From Chitinophaga caeni (GTDB taxonomy: Bacteria > Bacteroidota > Bacteroidia > Chitinophagales > Chitinophagaceae): a stretch of DNA of 64,000 bases. The stretch is from positions 4,411,001 to 4,475,000 of the forward strand of contig NZ_CP023777.1 in assembly GCF_002557795.1 (NCBI RefSeq), written 5' to 3'. Position 1 is the stretch's first letter, and each line of letters begins with the position of its first letter. The notes beneath the pieces were generated by a model. It ran no database searches and was not told where the DNA came from. It saw only the letters and a list, made by a program, of their open reading frames with translations. The position numbers were made by a program, and so were the translations under genes. Below, piece by piece: positions 29,801-38,843 of the stretch.

Positions 29801-30408
29801 TTGAGGTTATTATTGATTTCGAATAATAAGTCCTCGATACGGTTTAAGTCCCCCTCGGTTGCATCCAGTTTAGACTTAGCCTCTTTCTTCCGGGTTTTAT
29901 AAATCGAGATACCGGCGGCTTGTTCGAGCATTTTACGGCGGCTATTATCTTTATCCTTGATAATATCATCTACCATTCCCAGCTCGATAATAGCGTAAGA
30001 GTCGGTACTGACACCCGTGTCAAGGAAGAGGTTGTGGATATCTTTCAAGCGGCATACCACGTCGTTAAGACGGTATTCGCTATCACCGTTTTTATAAAAT
30101 TTACGCGTTACCGTTACCGTGGTAAACTCGGTAGGCAGCACGTTCTTGGTATTTTCAAAGGTGAGGCTTACTTCGGCCATACCGCTTGCAGAGCGGGTAC
30201 GGGAGCCGTTAAACACTAATCCTGCCTGGTTTTCCGAACGGAGGTTACTGATTTTATGCTCACCGATAACCCAACGGATAGAGTCGATAATATTACTTTT
30301 ACCGCAACCGTTAGGACCGATTACCCCAGTAACACCCTCATCGAAATGCAGCACGGTTTTGTCTGCAAAACTTTTGAAGCCTTTAATTTCTAATGTTTTT
30401 AAACGCAC
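26878..30408 (-). CDS. smc: chromosome segregation protein SMC
   Basis: This 1176-residue ATPase of the condensin complex has the full domain order. Walker A GPNGCGKS sits near residue 33. A long coiled coil (about 170-500) leads to the hinge (about 510-670), and the returning coiled coil (about 680-1020) is rich in Glu, Gln and Lys. The ABC signature LSGGEK and Walker B FCILDEVDAPLDD sit near residues 1090-1120. The start MRLKTLEIKGFKSF is family-typical. scpA and scpB are not adjacent. A minus-strand -7 box TATCTTTG lies at 30433-30440. Confidence 0.97.
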   Translation of the reverse strand: MRLKTLEIKGFKSFADKTVLHFDEGVTGVIGPNGCGKSNIIDSIRWVIGEHKISNLRSENQAGLVFNGSRTRSASGMAEVSLTFENTKNVLPTEFTTVTVTRKFYKNGDSEYRLNDVVCRLKDIHNLFLDTGVSTDSYAIIELGMVDDIIKDKDNSRRKMLEQAAGISIYKTRKKEAKSKLDATEGDLNRIEDLLFEINNNLKTLESQARKAEKYYEIKKEYKDISIELAKAALEGFNLDFKDLSDQQQAETDKKLQLEAEIAKDEAAVEEDKLHFVAKERELQTMQRSFNELVATIRTKENDKNLATQQLTYLKEREKNLSDFLNNAEGQLTGLTESIGFTESQVVEEQDVFESLNDELETLRDLVDDKKEKFEQRKLALEDLRKDQQQWQRQQFEAEKKVAVADTSVQNLQRSIQQIQEEKTNRLQQIEQLDAEKEGLQDTIETRKDELEGMVQFQDETKNKILATQSDIELLRDQLVDQNRTLDAKKNEHDLLKSLVDSLEGYPDSIKFLKKNPDWNNQAPILSDIFFCKEEFRTCIENLLEPYLNYYVVNNVDEAMQAIHLLDLNKKGKANFFILDQFNQQGGNLFTPPGAIPALDVVEIDEKYSGLGSYLLGKVFIADDITQVDYSQFPGEDVLVLEKSGKMHRGKYSISGGSVGLFEGKKLGRAKNLEKLDAEIKQLEAVVEELRGKIQEKHNEVLGYNSQLNENNINQAKERLNQLNNQMFGLQNRIENFHHLVESADKRLAEMQESLEQNHASISGVREELDSLNDKVHALNTNIQEAERLAQEAEQQFNQSNIQFNNQNLQHTRQQSKVGALKQELEFKRKQLSDLHAQIESNKQQLEDTVANIAAAEDKLGNAEDGLVELFRRKEEEEKALNEKDQEYYNFRNHLQELETNLRNKIRSREQIEQQLNSAKDKLNDLKLRLASMKERLSVEFKVNLDEILDEERTSTLSVDELQGSAERMKKRLENMGEINPTAIEAFTEMKKRYEFILEQKNDLVSAKESLLATIQEVETTANQKFLDTFNMVKENFIRVFKALFTEEDQCDMILSDPANLADTGIEIIAKPKGKRPAAITQLSGGEKTLTATALLFAIYLIKPAPFCILDEVDAPLDDANVGKFTNMIRKFSDNSQFIIVTHNKQTMAAVDVIYGVTMQEPGVSKLVPVDFRSLN

Positions 30409-30873
30409 TGCTCCTCGATTTTAATAAGCCGTCAAAGATATAATTTTAATACGAACAGGTTAGGTGCTTTTTCCTGTTTACCCGGACTATATGGTAAGTT
30501 AATGGGGAAATTGATTTCTACATATTTTATTTATACACAGTTGTGCATAAATTCCCCTAAAACACCACGATACAAACAATACAAAATACTGATTAATAAA
30601 TAAATATACTCTTTTTCTAACATTTTATTTAATTATCATCCCGGGAGGATTACATCACCGCTGCGAAGGGTTATTACCTAACATTTAGCCCGGAAAAAGG
30701 CAGGAAAACGAAATGGCATGAAATTTTAAAAGGGAAGATCAACATAGAAATAATTATTTTTAGAATACCGGCAAAAGCTTTTCACGTGGAAATGCAATAC
30801 ACTTTTGCTGAGTAATTGAATTACAATAATTTATCCCAAAAAATTCGGCAATTCAGATTAATTTTGAGGTGGC
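30409..30873. promoter_or_regulatory. divergent AT-rich region between smc and the FUSC gene
   Basis: This 465-base spacer holds a -7 match for smc on the minus strand (TATCTTTG, 30433-30440) and one for the FUSC gene on the plus strand (TAATTTTG, 30859-30866). The latter lies 7 nt before that gene's ATG. At 30531-30550 is a 20-bp inverted pair of DnaA-box-like 9-mers, TTATACACA and TGTGCATAA, 2 nt apart. No gene is supported. Confidence 0.4.
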
Positions 30874-33111
30874 ATGCAGAAAGAACAATTGTCCAAAGAA
30901 ATCAAATCATTTTTCTATAGCTATCATTTTAGCAACGGGGTGCGCACCACCCTAGGCGCGGTGGTTCCCTCGATAGTCTGCGCTTTATTCGGCCGTTTAG
31001 ATATCGGCATATCCGCATCGATGGGTGCCTTGTGTACGGCCCTGGCAGATGTGCCGGGCACGATCGTTCATAAAAGGAACGGCTTGATAATCAGTACCGT
31101 GCTAATTACTTCGAATGCCTTGATTTCAGGCTTATTACAATTTTCCCCGGTATTACTAACGACCTGGTTAGCCCTATGCGGTTTCTTTTTCGGCATGCTC
31201 AATATTTACGGGAACCGTGGCACCAACATCGGGATCGGCGGTTTACTCGTGCTTGTTTCCATTCTCAGCGAACACCTCGGTTGGCGGGAAGCCTTCCATG
31301 TTGCATTAGCAACCCTCGGCGGTTGTTTATGGTATGCGCTATTGGCCATTGTATTTTGGCAAATCCGTCCTTACCTCACCGTGCAACAAACCTTGGGAGA
31401 ATGCATACAGGAAACGGCAGACTACCTAAAACTAAGGGCCAATTTTTACAGTAGCTCCGTAGACCTAGCTTCCACTCACAAGGCCGTTTTACAACAACAG
31501 GTAAAAGTCAATGAAAAACAGGAATCCGTCCGGGAACAACTTCTCAAGCAACGGTCCGCTCAACAGGGTACAACAAGCATCAGTAAAAGCATGGTGCTCA
31601 TTTTCCTGGACCTGATAGATCTTTACGAGCAAATTATGGCCTCCCAGGTCAATTACGATACCTTGCGGAATAAATACAAGGGTACCCATTTATTGGCACA
31701 GGTTCACGATACGATCGTGGCCTTCGCAGATGAACTGGATAGTATCGGGCTGGCCGTATCTGCTACGCAGCGGTCATTCCCGAAAGTAAACCTAAAAATA
31801 GAAATCGAGAAGGTGAAGAAAGAGATGCTTGCCTACAGGGATCAACACTTGGGACAGCAAGATTTTAATGAGCTGATCCCCTTGGAAAGCCTGTTAACTA
31901 ACCTCAAGCAAATCTCTCAAAGGATTTATAACCTGCACCGCTTAACCCGGCTGGAAAGGGTTAAGGAGGTAAACTTTGATATGGGGTTAAAGCTCGACAA
32001 GTTCACCACGCGGCAACATTATGACCTGGAAACCTTTAAAAATAACTTAACCTTCGATTCCCATATATTCAGGCATGCTATCCGCCTCGGCTTGGCAATA
32101 GCGGCCGGGTACGTCTTGGGGCAATCATTGGATATCAGTAAAACCTATTGGATCATCCTGACCATAATCGTGATCATGAAACCGGGTTTCAGCATGACCA
32201 AAACGAGGAGTGTTCAACGGCTATTGGGCACCGTGATAGGCGCATTGTTCGCAGTACTGGTACTCATGCTAACACAAAACCCTACGGCCATATTCATCAT
32301 CATGCTGGTGTGCGTCCTGGCGGCTTATAGTTCGATGACATACAATTACGTGGTGAGCGTATTTTTCACGACGCCGTTCATCATATTCCTATTGCACTTC
32401 TTGCAACCGGCAGATTTCCATAATGCCACGCAAAGGGTGATAGATACTTTGATTGGCGCTACCATGGCCTTTTCGTTTAATTATTTCTTCTGGCCCAGCT
32501 GGGAATATAAATTCTTGCCAAATTATATGTTCAAAATATTGGATGCCAACCGCAAGTATTTTAACCAGGTCATGGCATTATATACCGGCAACAGTTTTGA
32601 TCTGGAAGCATACAAATTAGCTAGGAAAGAAGTACATGTTAATACAGCCAACCTGATGGCCGCTTTTCAGAGGATGCTATCGGAACCCAAGAGTAAGCAG
32701 AAAGGAGGTTCGGACATTTACTATTTCGTGGTATTGGTTAACTCGCTATCTTCCCATATCGCGCAATTAGCCTCTTATGCATTGGAGCAAAAGTTAAAAT
32801 TCCCACGGCAGGAATATACTGGGGTACAACAATACATTCTTGCATTGATAGATAGTTTGGAACAATACATGAAAACAGGCATAAAACCGGATGCAATCCC
32901 TGCCAATACTGCATTACAAAGCCTGGAAAATCACCTCGACGACCTACTCCGGCTAAGGCAATCGCAAATAAACGAGGGCCTGGGACATACCGATACGAGG
33001 GATGAGTTATTAGAAATCAAACAAATCCGGGATCAGTTGACAGCGATCGATGTTGTTTTGCAAGATATGTTTAAGGCCGCCGTTCACGCTTCGGCAATCA
33101 CGCAAAACTGA
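30874..33111 (+). CDS. FUSC/YccS-family inner-membrane protein
   Basis: A 745-residue protein with two membrane blocks, about residues 20-165 and 405-530. Each has roughly five to six helices and is followed by a cytoplasmic helical domain. This duplicated arrangement is that of the YccS/YhfK and fusaric-acid-resistance (FUSC) families. Members are thought to export aromatic acids, but the substrate here is unknown. No partner HlyD protein adjoins. Its last 28 bases overlap the 3' end of bshC on the other strand. Confidence 0.86.
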   Translation: MQKEQLSKEIKSFFYSYHFSNGVRTTLGAVVPSIVCALFGRLDIGISASMGALCTALADVPGTIVHKRNGLIISTVLITSNALISGLLQFSPVLLTTWLALCGFFFGMLNIYGNRGTNIGIGGLLVLVSILSEHLGWREAFHVALATLGGCLWYALLAIVFWQIRPYLTVQQTLGECIQETADYLKLRANFYSSSVDLASTHKAVLQQQVKVNEKQESVREQLLKQRSAQQGTTSISKSMVLIFLDLIDLYEQIMASQVNYDTLRNKYKGTHLLAQVHDTIVAFADELDSIGLAVSATQRSFPKVNLKIEIEKVKKEMLAYRDQHLGQQDFNELIPLESLLTNLKQISQRIYNLHRLTRLERVKEVNFDMGLKLDKFTTRQHYDLETFKNNLTFDSHIFRHAIRLGLAIAAGYVLGQSLDISKTYWIILTIIVIMKPGFSMTKTRSVQRLLGTVIGALFAVLVLMLTQNPTAIFIIMLVCVLAAYSSMTYNYVVSVFFTTPFIIFLLHFLQPADFHNATQRVIDTLIGATMAFSFNYFFWPSWEYKFLPNYMFKILDANRKYFNQVMALYTGNSFDLEAYKLARKEVHVNTANLMAAFQRMLSEPKSKQKGGSDIYYFVVLVNSLSSHIAQLASYALEQKLKFPRQEYTGVQQYILALIDSLEQYMKTGIKPDAIPANTALQSLENHLDDLLRLRQSQINEGLGHTDTRDELLEIKQIRDQLTAIDVVLQDMFKAAVHASAITQN

Positions 33112-34679
33112 TCGGTTACCGGTATCATGGCTTCCAAGATCATATCAAAGAATGCCTGCCCGTATTGCGCGTAAAAAGGCATGAAGTTCTCTTTTCTTTC
33201 TTGTAATGAATTACCGGGGAAAAAGCGACCTTTGATTTGGCGAATTTGCTCCGCCTGCCAAGCAAACTTTTTCTTTTCTGCTTTCAGGAACTTATGTTCC
33301 AGCTTCCCGATTACTTTACTGACGCGGTGATGTTCCGCTTGGGTAGTGATCACTAAGGTAGGATCAATCTCCGCGGCTTTCTGCTGTAACTTTTCAAAAA
33401 GCGCGTCGATTTCAAGGTATTCATCTTTCAATACCAGGTTAGCGTTCGTGTGGCGGCCCACGTAATTATTGATCAATGTTTCCACCTCCGTGAATAGGTC
33501 CGCTAAGCTCAAACCTAATTTTTGTATCCTCCCGTGATGAAATTTATCAATAAACAGGAAAGAGTTTCTTAACAATACTACCGGGTAAGGCACCCTGTAA
33601 TGTTGAAAAAGCGCTTTTAATTCCATCCAGTACGCCACTTCACCCCCACCACCGAGGAAGGCGATATTAGGCAAGATCGTCTCCTGGAACATACCCCTTA
33701 AAATTACATTCGGGCTAAACCTTTCGGGATGCAGGTTCAATTCTTGCAAGAGTGATTCCCTGTTAAACTTCATACCGCTGTTCAAAACAACCCAAGCCCC
33801 GTCTTCATACACGATCCGTTCCCTCAAGTCGCCCTTAAGATAAAATAAATTGATTTCCCTCGGGCTGGCTTGCACCTTGTAATGCTCCCCTAAAGCCGCT
33901 ATAGTTTGATTAACGATCTTGTAAGAAGTTTGATGTAATAGCTCATCTTCCATTACCGGGATGTATAAGCGCTTCAAATCCGGCGTATCAGGGATCAACA
34001 CTACCAATCCATACCTTCCGAACAGGGCATTGACCAAGTAAAGCGTGGCGCTTTGTATATCGTCATGTTGTAAGTAAGCGGTCCTGATGATGGCCATCAA
34101 CTCATCAGAATGGGGAGTATAACCCAATTCATGTTGAATCGTATCGAGCATTTCTTCGAAGCCTTCTGTTTTCATGCGGCCAACCGCCCCAGTTTGGGTA
34201 GTTTCCCAGGCAAGCGTTTTGTTATTGAGGAAAATTTTCCCCAATTCGTCGAGGTCGGCATCCTCGCTCCCCATGTAATAAACGGGAACAAAATTTTTAC
34301 CGGGAAATTTTTCTTTTAGTTCCGCGGCGAGCTTTACGGTTTGAAGAATTTTATATGCAAAATATAGGTAACCGGTGAAAATATTAGGCTGATGCGCCGT
34401 GCAGATGGTAAATGTATTGGGCGATAGCAACAAATCTATATTCAGGCGCACCGCGCTATCAATCTCAAGCCCGGCATATTGCTGATGCAATACTTTTACG
34501 AGTACATCCCTATGCAAAGGTTGTGACTCCTTAGCTTTCATGGCCAATTCAAAACCCGGTTCCACCGGGTGATATTGCAAGAAAGGCTGCATCTTGGGAT
34601 CAGCAACCAGGAAATCTTTAATGAGAGTACTGAAATATCCTGTCTCGGAATAAGGTAAATACTGGTTCAATTGCTTCAT
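33084..34679 (-). CDS. bshC: bacillithiol biosynthesis cysteine-adding enzyme
   Basis: BshC ligates cysteine to glucosaminyl-malate to finish bacillithiol, the low-molecular-weight thiol of many Firmicutes and Bacteroidota. The 531-residue product has the family start (YLPYSETGYFSTL), the nucleotide-binding FTICTAHQPNIFTGYLY, and a C-terminal coiled-coil. The frame opens 25 codons earlier at 34754, but the ATG at 34679 gives the conserved N-terminus. It is convergent with the FUSC gene, overlapping by 28 bases. bshA and bshB are not in the window. Confidence 0.93.
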   Translation of the reverse strand: MKQLNQYLPYSETGYFSTLIKDFLVADPKMQPFLQYHPVEPGFELAMKAKESQPLHRDVLVKVLHQQYAGLEIDSAVRLNIDLLLSPNTFTICTAHQPNIFTGYLYFAYKILQTVKLAAELKEKFPGKNFVPVYYMGSEDADLDELGKIFLNNKTLAWETTQTGAVGRMKTEGFEEMLDTIQHELGYTPHSDELMAIIRTAYLQHDDIQSATLYLVNALFGRYGLVVLIPDTPDLKRLYIPVMEDELLHQTSYKIVNQTIAALGEHYKVQASPREINLFYLKGDLRERIVYEDGAWVVLNSGMKFNRESLLQELNLHPERFSPNVILRGMFQETILPNIAFLGGGGEVAYWMELKALFQHYRVPYPVVLLRNSFLFIDKFHHGRIQKLGLSLADLFTEVETLINNYVGRHTNANLVLKDEYLEIDALFEKLQQKAAEIDPTLVITTQAEHHRVSKVIGKLEHKFLKAEKKKFAWQAEQIRQIKGRFFPGNSLQERKENFMPFYAQYGQAFFDMILEAMIPVTDQFCVIAEA

Positions 34680-34993
34680 ACGTTCGCCCGATATATTTTG
34701 GATGCACGAAGTTAGACAATTTGACGGTCCAAGTTCAATTTTTGATACCATCAAATGCCTATAACGGCTTCAAATTTACTTCAAAATCATATCTAAAAAC
34801 AATACAGCACAACATTTACCGATCCGTATCACCCCTGCCAGGATCGATTTTTTTGACTTTCGTATTACAAGGCATTAAAAATTAAAATATGCTTAAGCCA
34901 TCGAACTGGCTAACTTTTTGGATGTTATAATTATCCAGCCTACCCTAAACCGACTTGAAAATTCAATTTTAACCCAATTAAAATTTTCTGTAT

Positions 34994-37270
34994 ATGAAGG
35001 TAGCCTATGTTGCTTCGTACCCACCAAGAGCTTGTGGCATAGCCACTTTTACCGAACACTTAGTAGAAGCCATCGGTATGCAGGGAAATATTAGCCCGGT
35101 GGTCATTGCATTAAATGATGGAAAAGATTTATATGACTATCCTGCGGAAGTTATGAAGCAGGTGGAGCAACAAAACCTGGATGATTACTTGGCGGCGGCT
35201 GATTTTATCAATAACGAAGGTATTGATTTGTGTATCATCGAACATGAATTCGGCATCTTTGGAGGAGAAAACGGGATATACATCCTACCTTTCATTGCCA
35301 GGTTAAAAGTACCTGTAATCGTCACCTTTCATACGATTTTGAAAGATCCTAACTTCATGCAAAGAACCATCATCCACCAGGTTGGTTTGAAAGCAGATGC
35401 CATAGTGGTTATGAGCCAGCTAGCGATACAATTCCTACAAGAAATATACGGGGTGCCTGCCGGGAAAATTAACTTCATAGAACACGGCGTACCGGATTTT
35501 ACCCAAATCGAGTATGATTTCGGGAAAATGCTACCGGGCTTCGAGGGGAAGAAGATGCTATTCACTTTCGGGTTATTGAGCCGTAACAAGGGCATTGAAA
35601 CGGTTATCAAAGCCCTACCAAAGATCATACAACAATACCCCGATACCGTGTATGTTATTGCCGGTAGTACCCATCCTGGCGTTATCCGCCATTCAGGAGA
35701 AGAATACCGTGAAAGCTTGCATCAACTTGTACAGGATTTGGAATTACGGGAACATGTTATATTCCTAAACAAGTTTTTAACGGAAAAAGAATTATGCATT
35801 TACCTGAAGCGATGCGACCTCTATATAACGCCTTATTTAAGCGAGGCGCAAATTACCAGCGGCACCCTGACCTATGCATTGGGAGCCGGAGCCGTAGTAT
35901 TATCTACCCCGTACTGGTATGCGAAAGAGTTGCTCGCGGGCGAACGAGGCTACCTCTTTCCTTTCAAAGACTCCCAAACCCTTGCAGCTTGTGTATTACA
36001 ACTATTTAATAATCCAGGCGCCCAGTTGGAAACAAAGCAGCGTGCTATCACCTATGGCCAGCATCTACAGTGGCGCTCCATGGGGCAACGCTACCTTCAA
36101 CTGGCAAGGCTTACCATCCAAAATTATCATAAGCAAGATGGCCCAACCTCTTTATTTACCCAGGTGCCGGCGCTGAATCTCGCGCATGTTCGCAGGTTAA
36201 GTGATTCTACCGGGATCGTTCAACATGCCAAGTACGGCATCCCGAATTTGAAGGAAGGTTACTGTTTAGATGATAATTCCAGGGCCTTGATGATGCTATT
36301 GATGGCAGGCCAATTCCGCAAGATCAAGGATGTTCAAGAACTATTACCGGTTTATTTGAGCTTTATACATTATATGCAAAGACCGGACGGTAACTTCAGG
36401 AATTTCCTGGGCTTCAATCGCCGGTACCTCGATGATATCGGGTCGGAAGATTCCTTCGGTAGAACGGTTTGGGCCCTTGGTTACCTAATTCGCTATGCAC
36501 CGAACCATTCTTACCGTGAATTTGCTTTGGAACTATTCCACAGGAGTGTTCCCCATTTCAAACAATTGGAACACCTCAGGGGCCATGCTAATACCATAAT
36601 AGGTATCTGCCAATATTTGCATTATTACCCTTCCGATGAAGGGATGTACCATGTTCTACAACCGATGGTCGACAAGCTGGTAAACGCTTTTTTCGAAAAT
36701 AATGAACCTGGTTGGCAATGGTTTGAGCCCCGGATGACTTATGACAATGGTATTCTACCACTTGCTTTGCTGCATGCTTACCAGGTAATGCCATCGCCGG
36801 TATTAAAAGATGTAGCGATGCAGGCCCTTTCATTCCTGGAACTGGTTACTTTTAAAAACGAATATTTCCAACCTGTTGGCAATGACGGTTGGTTCGAGAA
36901 GAACGGTATCGTTCCCCGGTATGATCAACAAGCTGTAGAGACGATGGCCATGGTATTACTTTATCAACAAGCGCAGGAGGTGACGGCGGAAGATAGTTTC
37001 ACGCAAAAAATGTACAGTTGCTTTGAATGGTTCCTTGGTAAAAATAGCTTGTTTGTTCCGCTTTACGATTCACAAACGCATGGCTGTTGCGATGGTTTGC
37101 AAGAAGCCGGGCTCAACAGGAACCAGGGCGCTGAAAGCACCTTGGCCTTTATCATCTCGCAACTATGCGTTTTAAAGGCGATGGAGTCAACGGCAACATC
37201 CCATAGGAATACCATGATGATGACCCATTCCGTGACCTACAACGGCCTTATCCACGTATCGAACCGCTAA
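34994..37270 (+). CDS. two-domain protein: GT4 glycosyltransferase plus alpha/alpha-barrel-like domain
   Basis: A 758-residue protein. Residues 1 to about 375 form a GT-B, GT4 glycosyltransferase: start YPPRACGIATFTEHL, donor site FGLLSRNKGIET near residue 195, then YLSEAQITSGTLTYALGAG. From about 390 to the end is a helical domain with SDSTGIVQHAKYGIPN, CLDDNSRALM and GWFEKNGIVPRYDQQAVE. It resembles (alpha/alpha)6-barrel carbohydrate enzymes of the AGE or glycosidase kind; I do not recognise an exact family. The gene is convergent with the GH130 gene, the two stop codons overlapping within CTAA. A mannosyl-transfer role is inferred from the GH130 neighbour only. Confidence 0.75.
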   Translation: MKVAYVASYPPRACGIATFTEHLVEAIGMQGNISPVVIALNDGKDLYDYPAEVMKQVEQQNLDDYLAAADFINNEGIDLCIIEHEFGIFGGENGIYILPFIARLKVPVIVTFHTILKDPNFMQRTIIHQVGLKADAIVVMSQLAIQFLQEIYGVPAGKINFIEHGVPDFTQIEYDFGKMLPGFEGKKMLFTFGLLSRNKGIETVIKALPKIIQQYPDTVYVIAGSTHPGVIRHSGEEYRESLHQLVQDLELREHVIFLNKFLTEKELCIYLKRCDLYITPYLSEAQITSGTLTYALGAGAVVLSTPYWYAKELLAGERGYLFPFKDSQTLAACVLQLFNNPGAQLETKQRAITYGQHLQWRSMGQRYLQLARLTIQNYHKQDGPTSLFTQVPALNLAHVRRLSDSTGIVQHAKYGIPNLKEGYCLDDNSRALMMLLMAGQFRKIKDVQELLPVYLSFIHYMQRPDGNFRNFLGFNRRYLDDIGSEDSFGRTVWALGYLIRYAPNHSYREFALELFHRSVPHFKQLEHLRGHANTIIGICQYLHYYPSDEGMYHVLQPMVDKLVNAFFENNEPGWQWFEPRMTYDNGILPLALLHAYQVMPSPVLKDVAMQALSFLELVTFKNEYFQPVGNDGWFEKNGIVPRYDQQAVETMAMVLLYQQAQEVTAEDSFTQKMYSCFEWFLGKNSLFVPLYDSQTHGCCDGLQEAGLNRNQGAESTLAFIISQLCVLKAMESTATSHRNTMMMTHSVTYNGLIHVSNR

Positions 37271-38742
37271 CAGGTTTGGTCATCATTAACGATCTTTTGC
37301 AATAAACTGGGCAGATGTACAGAAGCGAAAGATGAAGCGTAATCTGATAACCCGTAAGGAATAATCAGTTCATCATTATGTATTAAAGATCCGCATGAAT
37401 ACAATACATTGGGTACATAGCCTTCCCTTTCATCCTTGTTAGGGATCAACAATGGTTCTTTGAGCCGGCCTAATTCCTTCATAGGATTTTCTAAATCCAA
37501 CAAGCTTGCACCGATAGAATACGTTCTCATCGGCCCGACGCCATGCGTTATCAATAACCAACCTTTTTCAGTTTCTATGGGAGAACCGCAATTACCGATT
37601 TGCACAAACTCCCAAGGATGCTTGGGTTGTTGCAATATCTTCGGATTTTCCCAAATGTTGATCTTGTTCGAATACATCAAGTAATTATTGATTCCATCGA
37701 TCCTTGAAAGCATCGCGTACCGGTTGTTAATTTTTCGTGGGAATAGGGCCAGGTTCTTATTCTGGGCACCTTCCCCGTATAGCGGCATTATATTAAAATG
37801 GTAAAAGTCTACCGTTTCCAGTAACTTGGGTTGAATCGTTACTCCATCAAAAGCAGTATAGGTCGCATAATATTTTTGTTCCCCGCCTACAGTGGTGAAT
37901 TTAACGAAACGGGCATCTTCTATGCCCCGGCTTTCGGCATCGGAATAAGGGAAAATCACCCTATCCGATATATCGGTATCAAGTGAAAAGTTGATTTCAT
38001 AATACGAGTTAGCCAACCAAAGCAGGCGTTCCAAGGACTTTCTTAAAAGATGATCCACCTGGTACCGTTGCTGTAACTCCCTGATGATATGCTTTAACGC
38101 GATATACTCAAATTCTTCCGGAAGCCGATCCCTGATCTCGCTCAATACTTGATCCGGCAATTTAATGCTCACCGCGTTCTGGAAAAACACACTTTTTTGA
38201 TAGATCGCGTTACGGACAATGTCGGGTTCATCCACGTAATTTCCGGCGGGAACTAAAACGATATCATTATTCCTGTCAATTAATCCCCTGCGGAACACGA
38301 TCGAAGAAATATGTCCTTCCCCCACGGCCCTAAAACTGATAATAACGCGCTTCTCCCCTTCTTCTAAACCGCCCTGGTCGTAATCTTCCACGATTGAAGG
38401 ATTAAAAAATGCGGCTGATTCTATCGAGTATTCATTCGTGAAATAAGAACCGATCAAAAGCTTTCGTTTATAATCGATGCCTTGGTAGTCGATATTCAAT
38501 TGTTGAAATAAGTTGGCTAACTTATCGCAATGCCTTTCAAAAATCCTGGTAATGTTCCGGTGTCGTTTCGAGAATTCCCTGAGGATAGGGGTAATTGAAA
38601 GATGTACCCGCTGGTCGGTCATCGCCATTACGTGCTGGATAATAGCTGTAGCGCGGCCATCTCCATTAAAAAAGAACCTGGCTACAACTCTTTTTAGGTC
38701 GGGAGAAAATCGGACAGCATGTCTTTCTACTGTAATTCTCAT
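37267..38742 (-). CDS. GH130-family glycosidase/phosphorylase
   Basis: A 491-residue cytosolic protein. Roughly the first 170 residues are a helical extension, followed by a five-bladed beta-propeller of GH130. The likely general acid is D276 in GIEDARF, and the blades continue with QIGNCGSPIETEKGWLLI and EGYVPNVLYSCG. GH130 enzymes phosphorolyse or hydrolyse beta-mannosides (beta-1,2- or beta-1,4-linked). The extended N-terminus suggests the beta-1,2-mannoside branch, but this is inference. It lies 101 nt after glgC on the same strand and is probably the last gene of a glgA-glgC-GH130 unit. Confidence 0.85.
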   Translation of the reverse strand: MRITVERHAVRFSPDLKRVVARFFFNGDGRATAIIQHVMAMTDQRVHLSITPILREFSKRHRNITRIFERHCDKLANLFQQLNIDYQGIDYKRKLLIGSYFTNEYSIESAAFFNPSIVEDYDQGGLEEGEKRVIISFRAVGEGHISSIVFRRGLIDRNNDIVLVPAGNYVDEPDIVRNAIYQKSVFFQNAVSIKLPDQVLSEIRDRLPEEFEYIALKHIIRELQQRYQVDHLLRKSLERLLWLANSYYEINFSLDTDISDRVIFPYSDAESRGIEDARFVKFTTVGGEQKYYATYTAFDGVTIQPKLLETVDFYHFNIMPLYGEGAQNKNLALFPRKINNRYAMLSRIDGINNYLMYSNKINIWENPKILQQPKHPWEFVQIGNCGSPIETEKGWLLITHGVGPMRTYSIGASLLDLENPMKELGRLKEPLLIPNKDEREGYVPNVLYSCGSLIHNDELIIPYGLSDYASSFASVHLPSLLQKIVNDDQTC

Positions 38743-38843
38743 GTCGTAAAGGATTTGAACATTCTAACCGGGTCATTCCTTTGATCGTCCTCCCGGAATA
38801 ACCCGGTTACTATACATTATTAACAGTAGCACCGGTGGAATTG

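Noticed and set aside
30409..30873. Replication origin in the smc upstream region
   Set aside because: Only one pair of degenerate DnaA boxes, no dnaA/dnaN/gidA context and no box cluster; too weak to call oriC.
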